A stretch of 64,000 nt of DNA, taken from Grifola frondosa (lineage: Eukaryota > Basidiomycota > Agaricomycetes > Polyporales > Grifolaceae). The stretch spans positions 558,001 through 622,000 of the forward strand of contig LUGG01000014.1 in assembly GCA_001683735.1 (NCBI GenBank), in the 5' to 3' direction. Below are positions 1 through 10,646 of this stretch, piece after piece; within the stretch, counting starts at the first letter, position 1; each line of letters begins with the position of its first letter. The translations under genes were made by a program, and so were the position numbers. A model generated the notes under the pieces. That model did not search any database, was not told the DNA's origin, and worked only from the letters and a program-made list of their open reading frames with translations.

Positions 1-33
1 AAATTTATGCGCTAAAACCCTTTCACCTCCCAG

Positions 34-1962
34 GAGGACGAAGAGCTCCTCCAGGAGTTCGACGAGCTCATGCGCTCGGGAGCTACTATGAAGGTCTCGT
101 TGACTCCGGATAGGTTGAAAACTATGGAGGTGCGTGTTCGATGTGTCCAGTTGATTAGCATAGTCGTCGACATCGTTTTTGAAGGTGTATAAGCAGGAGA
201 GGACTGAGCGGGCAAACCGTCGGCCCACGATCACCGCTGACAAGGGGTCGGAAGGTGGCGTTCCTGCTACTACCTCTGAGCCGAAGCATGGGGTCCATAG
301 TGGTCGAGCTGCTCTTCGCCACGTGGACTCTATCGTAGAGGACGAAGAAGAAACCAACAACTCCACTAACCCTCCACCGTCATCCTTTCAGCCCCCTTCG
401 GGCTCCCGAACGCGACAGACCAGTCTAAGCAGCACAAGCCCCACATCAGCATCTCGCCCTTTGAAGGGACGCTTTCGTTCCATCTCCATATCAAACGTGC
501 CTCATCCACGACACGACGACAGCGTGTCGCGAAAATCTGCCAAGATGCAGGCGTCCCCAATCAGAGCTGTTCCCATCTCATCTTCGCAGAGCGATGGGCC
601 TCGCTACAGCCTGCCGAAACATTTATCTGACCAGCCATCACGAACGAGGAAAGTCGGGCGCAATCGCGAATCGCTAGATTTAGACGAGGTGATGGCGGGC
701 GAGGATGGCGAGGATCATGCGGATACGGTATCGCGTTCATCCAGTGCTACTATCCGTACGAAGCCGAAGTCCCCACACATCTCGAGGGCTGCGAGGGACC
801 TCATCGATTTCCTGGATGAGGGTCCTCCGGAGGAGCCTAAGTTCCCTCCTGTTCCCAGTATGAATGCAAGCGTCATTTCATTCGAGTCGTCGAGGAATAG
901 GTCGGGTCGCTTGCAGCGGATGATGTCGAAGCTGTCGATTGGTGGGTCAAGGGAGAATTTGAATGGACGGGGTGTCAGCGAGGAGATATCGAAGCCGACG
1001 AGGTCGCTTTCGCGTAAGGCGTCCAACAAGGCGACCCCCCCTCCGCTAGCATACGCGCAGTCCTCACTATCGTCTAAGAAGTCATTCCCTAACGTTATAA
1101 TAGCGACTCCTCCACCTCGCCCGGCTCCACTCGTTTCAAACCTCATCTCACCTCCTATCTCAACCACTTCATCGTCTCACACTTCGACGGAGGATGTATC
1201 CCAGCCCTCTTCTCATCCCTCTCACTCTCTTTCAACGCGACGTGCGACTCGCAAAGCAGTCCCCGCATTTGAAGACTTCCCTCTACCCCCTCCTATTTCA
1301 CCTGCGGAAACAGATTCAGTGAAATCGTTGCGAAATTCTTCAACCCGCCATCTGTCCAACGGCCATTCGTCCCTACTGTACGTTTGAGGAAGTCCTCTCT
1401 TATCGGGGAGAATGGGGTCTCGAAGGCCGACGGACCTGAGTCGACTCTATCGCCGAGAGTCGTCACGTCTTCCCCCATCGGACGCAGGTCCCCGCAGTCA
1501 AAGGTTGAGAGCGGGTACATATCGCGCTCTGCTTCCAGAAGCCCGATTACTCCTTCGGACCGAACCCCAGCTCGCCTTCCCCTCGCCGCTGCTGATGTCG
1601 ATGATTTGCGGAGGCTGCTGTCATCAGCAACGAACGCGGACGAATGCCGTCTGCTAGTCGATATGTTCTTGGCCAAGAACGGGTTCCCATCCAAAGCGAC
1701 AACGCCTTCTGTTGACACAACTCAGCTATCGCCTCCCGAGAATATGGAAAAGTCGGAGTGTATCAACGATAGCCTCGAACGTTCCATTGTCGCATTGTTA
1801 CTCGGCGGAGATCACGAAGACGCGGAGGGTGCGAGTGACAACCATTCTGAATCCCCAGATACTTCTCCGGATACATCTCTTATCACTCCTGAAAACTCCG
1901 TCCTTCCTCTAATCGAGGACAAACAACGTATCGAGATACCTACCTCAATCGTTGCAGAATAA
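34..1962 (+). CDS. Uncharacterised Ser/Pro-rich protein, 3' part (5' end outside window)
   Basis: The window opens inside an intron whose acceptor (cag) ends at 33. Exon 34-129 reads EDEELLQEFDELMRSG and ends at a gtgcgt donor; the next exon starts at 185 and joins as ..LKTMEVYKQE. The protein is rich in Ser, Pro and Arg, with one compact stretch (RDLIDFLDEGPPEEP, near 800) and a structured-looking C-terminus ending at a TAA at 1960. The last part (DDLRRLLSSATNADECRLL) sits in a frame one base behind the first. The frames meet near 1315, where restoring one T gives ETDFSEIVAKFF, so I read one gene. The short conserved-looking blocks remind me of fungal GTPase-binding (Rid1/formin-GBD-like) proteins, but that is only an impression. 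Function unknown. Confidence 0.6.
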
Positions 1963-2270
1963 GTCTATACCGTAGATACCAAACTTATTAGTCCTTATTT
2001 CTTATTCCCAGCTCTTTGCATCTGGTATGCTTTAGTACTTGTACTGTGATCGTCTTACTCCAGCGCCGTTCATTACTTTTTACTCTTCACCGTCTACAAG
2101 ATTACTCGATCGTGATATACTGTCCCTCTATGATATACTTTTGACAGCTTCCCATCTAGGATGTGTGCATATATTACAGTAATAATGGGAAGAACGGGTC
2201 TCGAAAGGCTGAGTGTGCTAGGATGACAATACGACAACTGGACATGCAAACAAAACAACTAGATGAGAAA
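1963..2270. other. Convergent 3' intergenic, 308 bp
   Basis: This lies between the stop of the first gene (+) and the stop of RPA135 (-). It is AT-richer than the flanks and has no usable ORF. It presumably holds the two 3' UTRs and poly(A) signals. I see nothing else in it. Confidence 0.6.
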
Positions 2271-5200
2271 TCAACAAATTTCGAGTGAAACCGCGATCCC
2301 CATAGAAGCCAATTCAGCACACAGGTAACGGAACACATAGGGGATAGCTACGACATCAAGGTCCCCTCCCTTGGACGCAGGGCCCAGGACATGTTGAGAT
2401 GGAATTGCAACTCGGATGTCACCTTGCGTGATGGTCCGTCCGTTTTCTCGCCCGGCCAGCGCCTGACGTGCGCGTGCATCCTCTTCTTCTGCAGCGGCCC
2501 TGCAAACCCTGCAGTACTCTCCCCCAGGCCCTGTCGGCTTTAACGACCCTTTGGACCCAACAACCATCTCTCCCAAGCTGACGTCGTCGTATCCTAGCGA
2601 GATTAGACTGCCACATGTTCTGCAGACCCAGGCAGTGGAATAATCCGAGCAGTTCATGAGTCGATCTTGTAAGAGGAAGGCGGTTCCGTGAGCAATCAGA
2701 GCATCACGCTCCATTTCACCGAACCGAATACCACCGGCGCGTTTACGACCCTGTAGGCACATGCCATGAATAAATCACAAACATAAAAATGATGCGATAC
2801 TGACCTTGACTGGCTGTCGAGTCACGGGATCTACAGGACCTGTGGTTCGCACTTGGAACTTGTCCAAAACCATGTGTCGTAGACGTTGGTAGTAGACGAC
2901 GCCGATGTATATATCAGCAGCGAACTCCTGGCCAGTAATGCCAGAGTACATGGGCTCATTCCCATAGTAGTTGTAGCCGGCAGCAAGCAGCTGTTCTCCG
3001 AAGTAGTCCACCGCGGTATCATCTTCGGTAAATCTAGCATACTGATGAGGTCATGATACGGAAACACAACGGGAAACATACTGGAATGGGGTGGCATCTT
3101 GCGCAAGACCATGCATAGCGCCGGCTTTGCCTGCCATACTCTCCACTAACATACCGATGGTCATACGACTGGGGAAGGCGTGAGGATTGATGATGACGTC
3201 AGGTTGCATCCCGCTCTCTGAAAACGGCATGTCGATTGCCGGCCATTTTTGCGAGCATACACCCTTTTGACCGTGACGGGAGGAGAACTTGTCACCGATA
3301 ACGGGGGCGCGAGTTATCCGTAGAGTTAGGTTGATTTTTTCAACTCGGAATCTCCAGCGTCGCTCCCTGTTAGGTCAAATATATACATCAGTAATACTCG
3401 AACACAATCGATATTATTCTTACCGAGAAGGCGAACAGAATCTACGTAGGCCGTTTCGTCACCCTTGTACTTGACAAACTTCGTCCGGCCAGTGGTATCA
3501 TCCACATATGCAGCAAGAGGATCACCCATGGACAGTCGAGTACCAACAAACGGGAGCCCATCGTGATCGAGGAACTGACAGCAAGGATGTTGTCTTGGCC
3601 CTTCTTCAGTCCGAATCTCATAGCCCAAGCCGAAATGAAGAGTGGGCGTGGTTACTGTTCGTCTGGATCCGGACAATTCTTGCAGATCAACTGTATACGA
3701 TTTGTACACGGTGCCATATGCAAACCCACGCTCGTGCGCAGATTTGTTGAGAATCATGGCATCCTCCATGTCATACCCGGTGTATGATATCACCGCGACG
3801 ATGGCGTTAGTACCGTTCGGAAACGAATCCATGCCATAGGTGTTGTGTAGGGCAGGTCGTACTACCGGACTTTGACCAGTCTGCAGCCTGTACAGCTTGT
3901 TGTCTGTCCGGTGTATGAGAGCCGTTGCCGGTGTTCCCATGGTTTGTTTACCCATCTACATAGACGTATGCTCGTCATTCAGTAACTCAGAGAGAACGGG
4001 GGAGCTCACCTGGCATTGATAGATATTTCGGGGACTCTGCAATTGGTCAAGTTGGTGCTGCGACAGCTACAAAACCAGTGCTGACTCACCTGGTTGAAGT
4101 CCGAGAAGGGAGTGAGGTTGGCCAAAATAGAGAGAAAATTTGTGGGCGAATGCTCCACATGGGTAGATACGCCAGGTTCAATTTCCTCCGGTGTACACGC
4201 GATATCCATGTACACTTGCTCAAAGGAACCGACCTGGTCATCACGCCCATTTGCCAAATACTTCACAGGGCGCATCATCCGCGATCGTGAGGAGAACAAA
4301 TACAGCCCGGGGTATTGTCCACCTTTAGAGATCGGGACGTAACCGATTTCCAAATCCAAAGGAATGCTGTGTTTTCCCTCGGTCTTCCATATTCGCAAGT
4401 TCGTGGCAAGCTGCTGCATGACAGCGGGAGGTGCCCACCCGATCTGACGCCCGTCAAGCTGTATGCACAGATTGCGACGACCGTCGACGGAGGGGATGAA
4501 AGTCTGTGTCATGCCGTGAGCGGCTAGGAGGGAAGGTATATGAGCTACGGCTAATGGCGTGGTGACAATACGACATGTCCGAGACAAGTGATTGAGGAGA
4601 CCACAAGGTGAACCATCTGGGGTATGCACTGGACATAGGAAACCTGATATCGTACATCAGGACATATACGACGACTTTCAGTATGATGCTGCTCACCCCA
4701 TGCTTCCGGTAATAATTTTCGAACAGTCGTGGTCTTCAATTCCGCGAAGAATGCACCTCTGTGTATAGACCGAAAATGACTGATATATCGTTGCCAATTA
4801 AGCTTCTCGGCAACAATCGTGAAACCAGATGCTTGTTGTAGGTCAAGACCAGTTGGGGACACGAGGTTACCGGTAGCTAAGAAATTGGACATTTTAGCAC
4901 CGATGTCGAAGTTCGTTCGTGCAAGCACTTTCTTGATGTAGCGCTCTGAGCAATAACACCTCAGCGTTCGATACTTGATGGATCCAAACAAAAACCTACT
5001 GTCAAAGAAATCCACAGACGGGGCAGAATTCCGGACATCTATAGCGATCCCCTCGCGCAAACTGTTCAGTCCCTCCTCTAATCGTTCTTTGATAATCATG
5101 CCATACAGTGTCCCAGGAAGGAGAACTTCTTGATGTTGCGGTGAATCTGGATTGTCGACGCAACACGACTTGGACACCAAGGAGTAAAGTTTTCTCAACA

Positions 5201-6590
5201 TGAATCTAGAAGTGTTTATCTGAGAGAATGATAATTGCTACCATTGAAAGACTCACAAAAGCATGCGAAATTTCTCCCTCGGGGACTCAAGGTGAACGAG
5301 GACCAACTTTTGAATAAGCCACGCGCCGATAGCTTGATTGGTCCAATCTTCTGGCATATTCACCACCACGCGGAACTTATCGCCAAGATACTGGAGGCAT
5401 TGATCGCCAGTGTACAACGTGTACATCTTGAAACTGCGCAGAAGCAATTCTACACGGTCCGACAAGAACGTATCCTCGTAATCTTGCATCATGACACCCT
5501 CGAAGATCTCTTTGTCTGACGCAGAGACCAGGGCTTTTAGAATCAGCATGATTGGTATAACATATTCTTGCTTGCGCCAGCTGAACCGAAGCATCGCACT
5601 ACCATTTGATAGATAATGGAGGGTATTTGTGACACTAGTCTGGTCTGGGCGAACGCAGCGTATTTGCACAGCGTAAGAGGTATATGAAGGTCCTCGGTTC
5701 ACGAAAGATGGGCGAACGAGAGCTACAACGTGATGTCGTCGAGGTAAAATGAGGTATCGGATAAGTCGCTCGTTGCCATTAATGACAAAATATCCGCCGA
5801 ATTCTTCGGGTTCTTCGTGGTGAACGACGAGATCAGCAGAGGACATGCCTCGCAGATTACACCTTGCGGACTGGAAAATATTTGGATCCTCAGATATTAA
5901 TAATCGCACAAGCGTGTGCACTAACCCGGACCATGATGGGCAATAATCCACAATCCCTTGTCTCAACCTCAATAGGACCATCATTGACGCGCCAACATAA
6001 TTTGACTATCATACGACCACGGTACGATGTTAGGCGTTCGCGAGCCTAAACAGTGCAGCAAATAAATCAGCAGAGCGTTTGAGTCAGTAAACCCTTTTAA
6101 ATAATCCGAACGGAAGCACAGTCCACAACGCGTTCAATCTCACCTCTGATGGAAAAACCTTCCTCTCCAGAGCATCCTTATCCTTCTCAGATACCATAGG
6201 TCTCGCAACAGTCACCTGCTCGTACCACACTTGAATCCAACACTTCATGATCGCCATTAATAAAGACCAACTGCAATTACTTACTGGTCAAGCGATTGCC
6301 CCAACCCTGCTGTCCGCTCTCTGACCCAAGTTGACCCTTGCCATCAAATACGACACGTTCTCCAATGTCTTTAATTGCCAGGGAGAGAAGGCCACGACCA
6401 TCACCATCACCAGCAGGCAGGCCAGAATCGTCGAAGAGTGCATTAAAGGATTCTAGATGCGGGGTAACAAATTCGTTCAAGATTGGGACTACAGCGCCAT
6501 TTTTGGGGGGCTTTTGAACTGCTTCTCTCTATTTAACGTGTTGAATGTGCTGCCTAGCTTCGTAGAGGGGTGTCGGGATAGATCTGGCAT
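2271..6590 (-). CDS. RPA135: DNA-directed RNA polymerase I subunit RPA135 (second-largest subunit)
   Basis: Second-largest (beta-like) subunit of RNA polymerase I, which transcribes 35S rRNA in the nucleolus. Pol I landmarks appear in order: N-terminal [42 protein letters not shown]; the [14 protein letters not shown] fork region; [36 protein letters not shown] near 3260; [20 protein letters not shown]; and a C-terminal zinc site CRTCG..CRVC. About 1,200 residues, the usual family length, in a dozen or so exons. The start is ATG at 6590, because the alignment-like block NTLNREKQF lies in its frame. Exon 1 ends at 6285 and exon 2 starts at 6229. Two one-base slips (T run 3335-3340; 6500-6510) break the frame in highly conserved text and look like sequence errors. 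It shares a 183-bp promoter with the NUP98 gene. Confidence 0.95.
4010..4036 (-). other. 27-nt exon of RPA135
   Basis: The exon reads SPRNIYQCQ. It is flanked by a cag acceptor and a gtgagc donor and joins DFNQ to MGKQTMGTP exactly as the subunit family requires. Confidence 0.85.
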
Positions 6591-6773
6591 GACAAACAGC
6601 CTGAAGCCAGAATAACTACAGATATGAGGGACTTGCCAAAGAAAAATAGGCAATGCCGCGGGGAAGGCGCGAGCGCGTTTGAAGCTCCGCTTGAACGCGT
6701 CTTGCACTATCTGGAGCGCCATTTGCACAACGACCACGACCACGACCACGCTCACGTCGAGCTACCTTCAAAA
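6591..6773. promoter_or_regulatory. Bidirectional promoter, RPA135 / NUP98
   Basis: Only 183 bp separate the ATG of RPA135 (6590, -) from the ATG of the nucleoporin (6774, +). Both 5' UTRs and core promoters must fit here. There is a repeated cacgac/ccacgacc run at about 6730-6750 just before the nucleoporin start. No TATA box is obvious. Co-expression of the two genes is inference. Confidence 0.6.
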
Positions 6774-9700
6774 TGTTTGGTTCTAATACCGTCTCATCAT
6801 CTTGGGCAAACCCACAGCAGAACCAACAACAACAACCCAGTGCATTTGGCCAGCCTTCAGGCTTCGGCACCGGCAGTACGCTTCTGTCAACTAGAACTCA
6901 TTTCGCGCGCCCCTTCTAACCTGTCATGCAGCTTTCGGCTCCGGAGGTGCTTTTGGCCAACCACAGCAGCAGCAGCAGCAGCAACCTCAAACGAACCCGA
7001 TGTTTGGCAATCTTGGTGGCACTCCCAGTACCAACGCTCCCAATACAGGATTTGGTGCATCTTCGCGACTTTCGCTCTCTTCCTTCAATCTTTACTAAGC
7101 TGCTTTGCTTTTCATCTCAATGACAGGTGCTTTCGGATCCAATCCATCAGGCAGCACAGGCTCTCTCTTTGGCCAACCAAAACCAAACACTGGCTTCGGT
7201 GCATTTGGAGGCGGCGGTACTTCCGCGTTTGGGGGTGGTACTTCAGCTTTTGGCGGAGGAGGAGGAGCAGGGGCGTTTGGTGGTGGCAGTGCTGGCACTC
7301 CCGGGACAAGCAGTGGTATCTTCGGTGCCCAACCGTCTACTAGTACAGGAGCCTTTGGCGGCGGCTCATTTGGACAGAAGCCGGCCACGACTGGTTTTGG
7401 TATCGGGTCTAGTAAGTGGACTTTCCTCAACAACATGGGCGTCCGTTATGTCATCATGCTCATTCACTCGAGCAGGCGCTGTGGTACCCGTAACCACTGG
7501 AACGGGAAGTCCTCCGTATGCTGTCACCTCTGAGAAAGATAGCCCTTCCGGCGGCATGTCTCATTATCAGAGTATCACAGCCATGCCACACTACCGTAGT
7601 TCTTCTTTTGAGGTCAGGTTCCACGTGCATGTCTATTTTTGTTGTTGACTATTGACGACCACCATCCACTCAGGAACTCCGGGTACAAGATTACCAACAA
7701 GGTAGAAAGACAGCACCAACGACAAGTTTCGGACAACCTGCCTTTGGAGCACCTTCTCAACCAACTTCCAGCTTGTTCGGTCAGCCTGCAGCACCCGCCA
7801 CAAATCCGATGTTCGGAACATTTGGTGGCACAAGCACTAATCCCCAGCCCAGCACAGGTGGGGCTTTCGGTAGCTTTGGTCAACAACCCACTCCTGCTCA
7901 GGGAAGTGGGAGTGCATTCGGTGGCGGGGATTCGGCCAGCCATCGACCCAGCCATCCACTGGGTTTGGCACGGGTGCGTTTGGACAGGCTCAGCAGCAGC
8001 CCTCTACGGGAAGTACTTTTGGTGGAGGCGCGTTTGGGGGCGGTGGCGCTTTTGGTCAACAACAACAGAAGTCGGCATTTGGTAGTCTCGGTATGTGATA
8101 TTCACATCTATATTATGACTTTCGTTCTGACCGCATTATTATTCAGGTGGCGGCGGTGGCGGCACATTCGGCGGCGGCGGCGGTGCATTTGGTCAACCAC
8201 AAGGTCAGCAGCAACCTTCCACGGGATTGTTTGGGCAACCTCAGCAACCTCAAACTGGCGGTGCATTTGGTGCATTCGGTAAGGGATTTGTTTGTATGAT
8301 TTTGACGAAGCTGAGACTTCAATCATGAAGGTCAACCTGCAACGACTGCGGCGAATGTTCCGAAAACCGGTATCTTTGGTCAACCCGCGCAGCCAAGCAC
8401 TGCGTTTGGTGCCTTTGGTCAGCCTGCACAACAGCAACAGCAGCCGCAAAGTACACAACCAACGGGCGGTCTGTTTGGCGGAGGTGGCCTGTTTGGAACC
8501 CAGCAGCAACAAGCAACCCAGCAACAACCCCAGGGCGGTGGTCGTACGTCTCTAATTGAATCGTCGTTCTGCTCAGCGCTAACAAGAGTCTCCAGTGTTT
8601 GGTACCCAACCTGCTCAACAACAGACGGGTGGAGGATTGTTCGGCACGGGCGGAGGTGGTGGTTTGTTTGGTACCGCACTCAGCACGCAGCACCGCAACA
8701 GCAGCAACCGGCTCAGCCAACCGGGTTTGGCATATTTGGTGGTCCCAAACCTGCTACCACAACGACAGGAACAACAGGTGGAGGACTGTGGGGCCAAACT
8801 ACCCCTTCTGCTGCACCTACACAGCCAACTACAAGCCTCTTTGGCACGCCTCTAGGTCAGCAACCTGCGAACCAAGGGATAGGAGCCTTCGGCGGTGGTG
8901 GGCTGTTCGGCAAACCTGCTGCGCCTGCTCTAGGGTCGACTCTGTCAAGCGGACAGCAAACCGGTGGGCTCGGGGGTTCTCTGTTCGGCAGCACCTTCGG
9001 AGCGTCAACCGCTGCGCAGGGCCAGCAAGGGCCACTCACTGCATCCATTGCTCAGCCAATCGGTGCCAATCTTCCCATCTTCAGCATGTTGCCTCCTGGT
9101 CCTCGCGCGATACCCCTTGATCAACAGCCGAAGAAGAAAGGCGGATTCTTTGTAGATGTGCCGACGCGCTCGCCCGTTCCTAGATTGGAGTTAAGATACT
9201 CCCCCGCGGGGTCAAAGCTTCGTGGCTTTGCTACCGGTGCGGGTGCAAGTACCTCAGGACCCGGTGCGAGCCAAATGGGCAGCAGTCTAATGTATTCGTC
9301 CGGCAAGCCGAACGCTCTCTCGTTAAGCAAGGCAGCGACTACAAAGAGTCTTTTGGGCCCGGACGCGTTCTTGAACGGAAGCGCTCCGAGCCCCAGTCTT
9401 GGTAGCAGCATGCCTGCAAGCGTTAAGAAGCTCACGTTGGACAAGAAGGTCGAGCCTTCAGATCTCTTCAGCAAGTCGGGGATTCAGGGCTCGAGGCCGA
9501 CGTTCAGTCCTGCGTTGAGCATCGCTGCCCGCGAGAGGGAAGCCGCCGCGACTGCTGCCGCTGCGGCGTCATCCGTATCTGGGCGACCGCCTGAAACACC
9601 CACCCCCTCGTCCCGCATTCAGCCTGCGAAGTCGACTCCTAACCGCTTCAATGCGCAAGGCTCCGTGGAGCAGCTCGATGTCGGCGCCGAATCTCCAGCT

Positions 9701-10168
9701 AAAGCCCCTGAAGAGACAGAGTTGCGAGAAGGCGATTACTGGGTTAAGCCTGACCTGGAGACACTCAAGAAAGCCGGGCATGAGGAGCTCCTCTCGTTCA
9801 GTGGCCTCGTCGTGGGGCGCGAGGGCTATGGCAAGATCAACTTCCTGGAGCCAGTCGACCTCACCGGTCTCCCGAGATTGTCGAGCTTGCTTGGTGAGCT
9901 GGTGCGGTTTGACGACAAAGAGTGCTGCGTGTATCCGGACAGCGACGACGCGGACAAGCCGCCGCCTGGCTCGGGGCTAAATGTCAAGGCGCGGATCGAG
10001 TTGGTGCGGTGCTGGGCGCTGGACAAGGCGACGCGGGAGCCTATCAAGGATGAGAAGCATGCATCAGCGGTGCGACATCTGAAGCGGCTGCGTAACATGA
10101 AGCATACGCATTTCGAGAGTTTCGATATCGAGGAGGGGAAATGGACATTCACGGTGGATCACTTCTAG
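6774..10168 (+). CDS. NUP98: Nup98-type GLFG nucleoporin with GLEBS motif and C-terminal autoproteolytic-type domain
   Basis: Nuclear pore FG nucleoporin of the permeability barrier and mRNA export. It starts MFGSNTVSS at 6774 and is about 1,000 residues in eight or so exons. The order is FG/GLFG repeats; a GLEBS motif, the binding site for Gle2/Rae1 (about 7510-7700, core SHYQSITAMPHYRSSSF then EELRVQDYQQGRK after an intron); more GLFG repeats; a linker (PLDQQPKKKGGFFVDV); and the C-terminal domain from about 9730 (GDYWVKPDLETLKKAGHEEL) to WTFTVDHF and TAG. In cleaved Nup98 proteins the scissile bond follows HF and precedes Ser; here the codon after HF is the stop. No Nup96 follows, so this is the free-standing form. 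Two one-base slips (7926-7929 and about 8692) interrupt the repeats and look like errors. Confidence 0.92.
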
Positions 10169-10646
10169 TGCAATTGTTCTGGGCTGAAGGTCTCGCTCCG
10201 TCTCTATTGTCTTACTGATCATGTTGTTTGTGTCTACATGTATTCCGGATATCTTTTCAATACCATAACTTTCGACAACGTTAAGTGTCTGCATCGGGGA
10301 CGATTTTGGTGAACCAAGGTGAACCCTCGTGGCGCGCGCGCTTCGATCAAGTTGATCGGAACTACATACGAGCGTCTAAACTGTGGCACATGCGTTGTTT
10401 GGGCCCTGTGTTTGCAATACCTCTTTCCTTTTTTCTTGTATTCCCATTGTTCCCGGTAAGATTTTGAACATAAAAGTACCAGAGCTTGTTCGTATTCTTT
10501 TTAGCATTAGAACCAGAAGGACTCGGATGTGCTGGACGAAAGGCTTGGGTACGTACTACTGAAGAGCCTAAAACGATTTGCGTCATGATTCACGTTCTTC
10601 CCTTTGCATGCAGATTGTATATTATTGCCGTCTTCTTTCATCTCAT
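10169..10646. other. Intergenic, 478 bp; probable 5' UTR intron of next gene
   Basis: Holds the NUP98 3' UTR and the promoter of the coiled-coil gene. A good donor (gtacgt at 10549) and acceptor (gcatgcag ending 10613) suggest a 65-nt intron in the 5' leader, 33 nt before the ATG. No other feature seen. Confidence 0.4.

Noticed and set aside
6966..6985. CAG microsatellite
   Set aside because: It codes a Gln run inside the NUP98 repeats and is not an independent element.
6624..7343. 239-codon ORF on + strand overlapping the NUP98 start
   Set aside because: It is Trp/Arg-rich and out of frame with the FG repeats, starts inside the RPA135 promoter, and is a shadow of repeat-rich coding sequence.
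10169..10646. Possible Nup96 half downstream of Nup98
   Set aside because: No Nup96-like sequence in any frame; the next gene is an unrelated coiled-coil protein.
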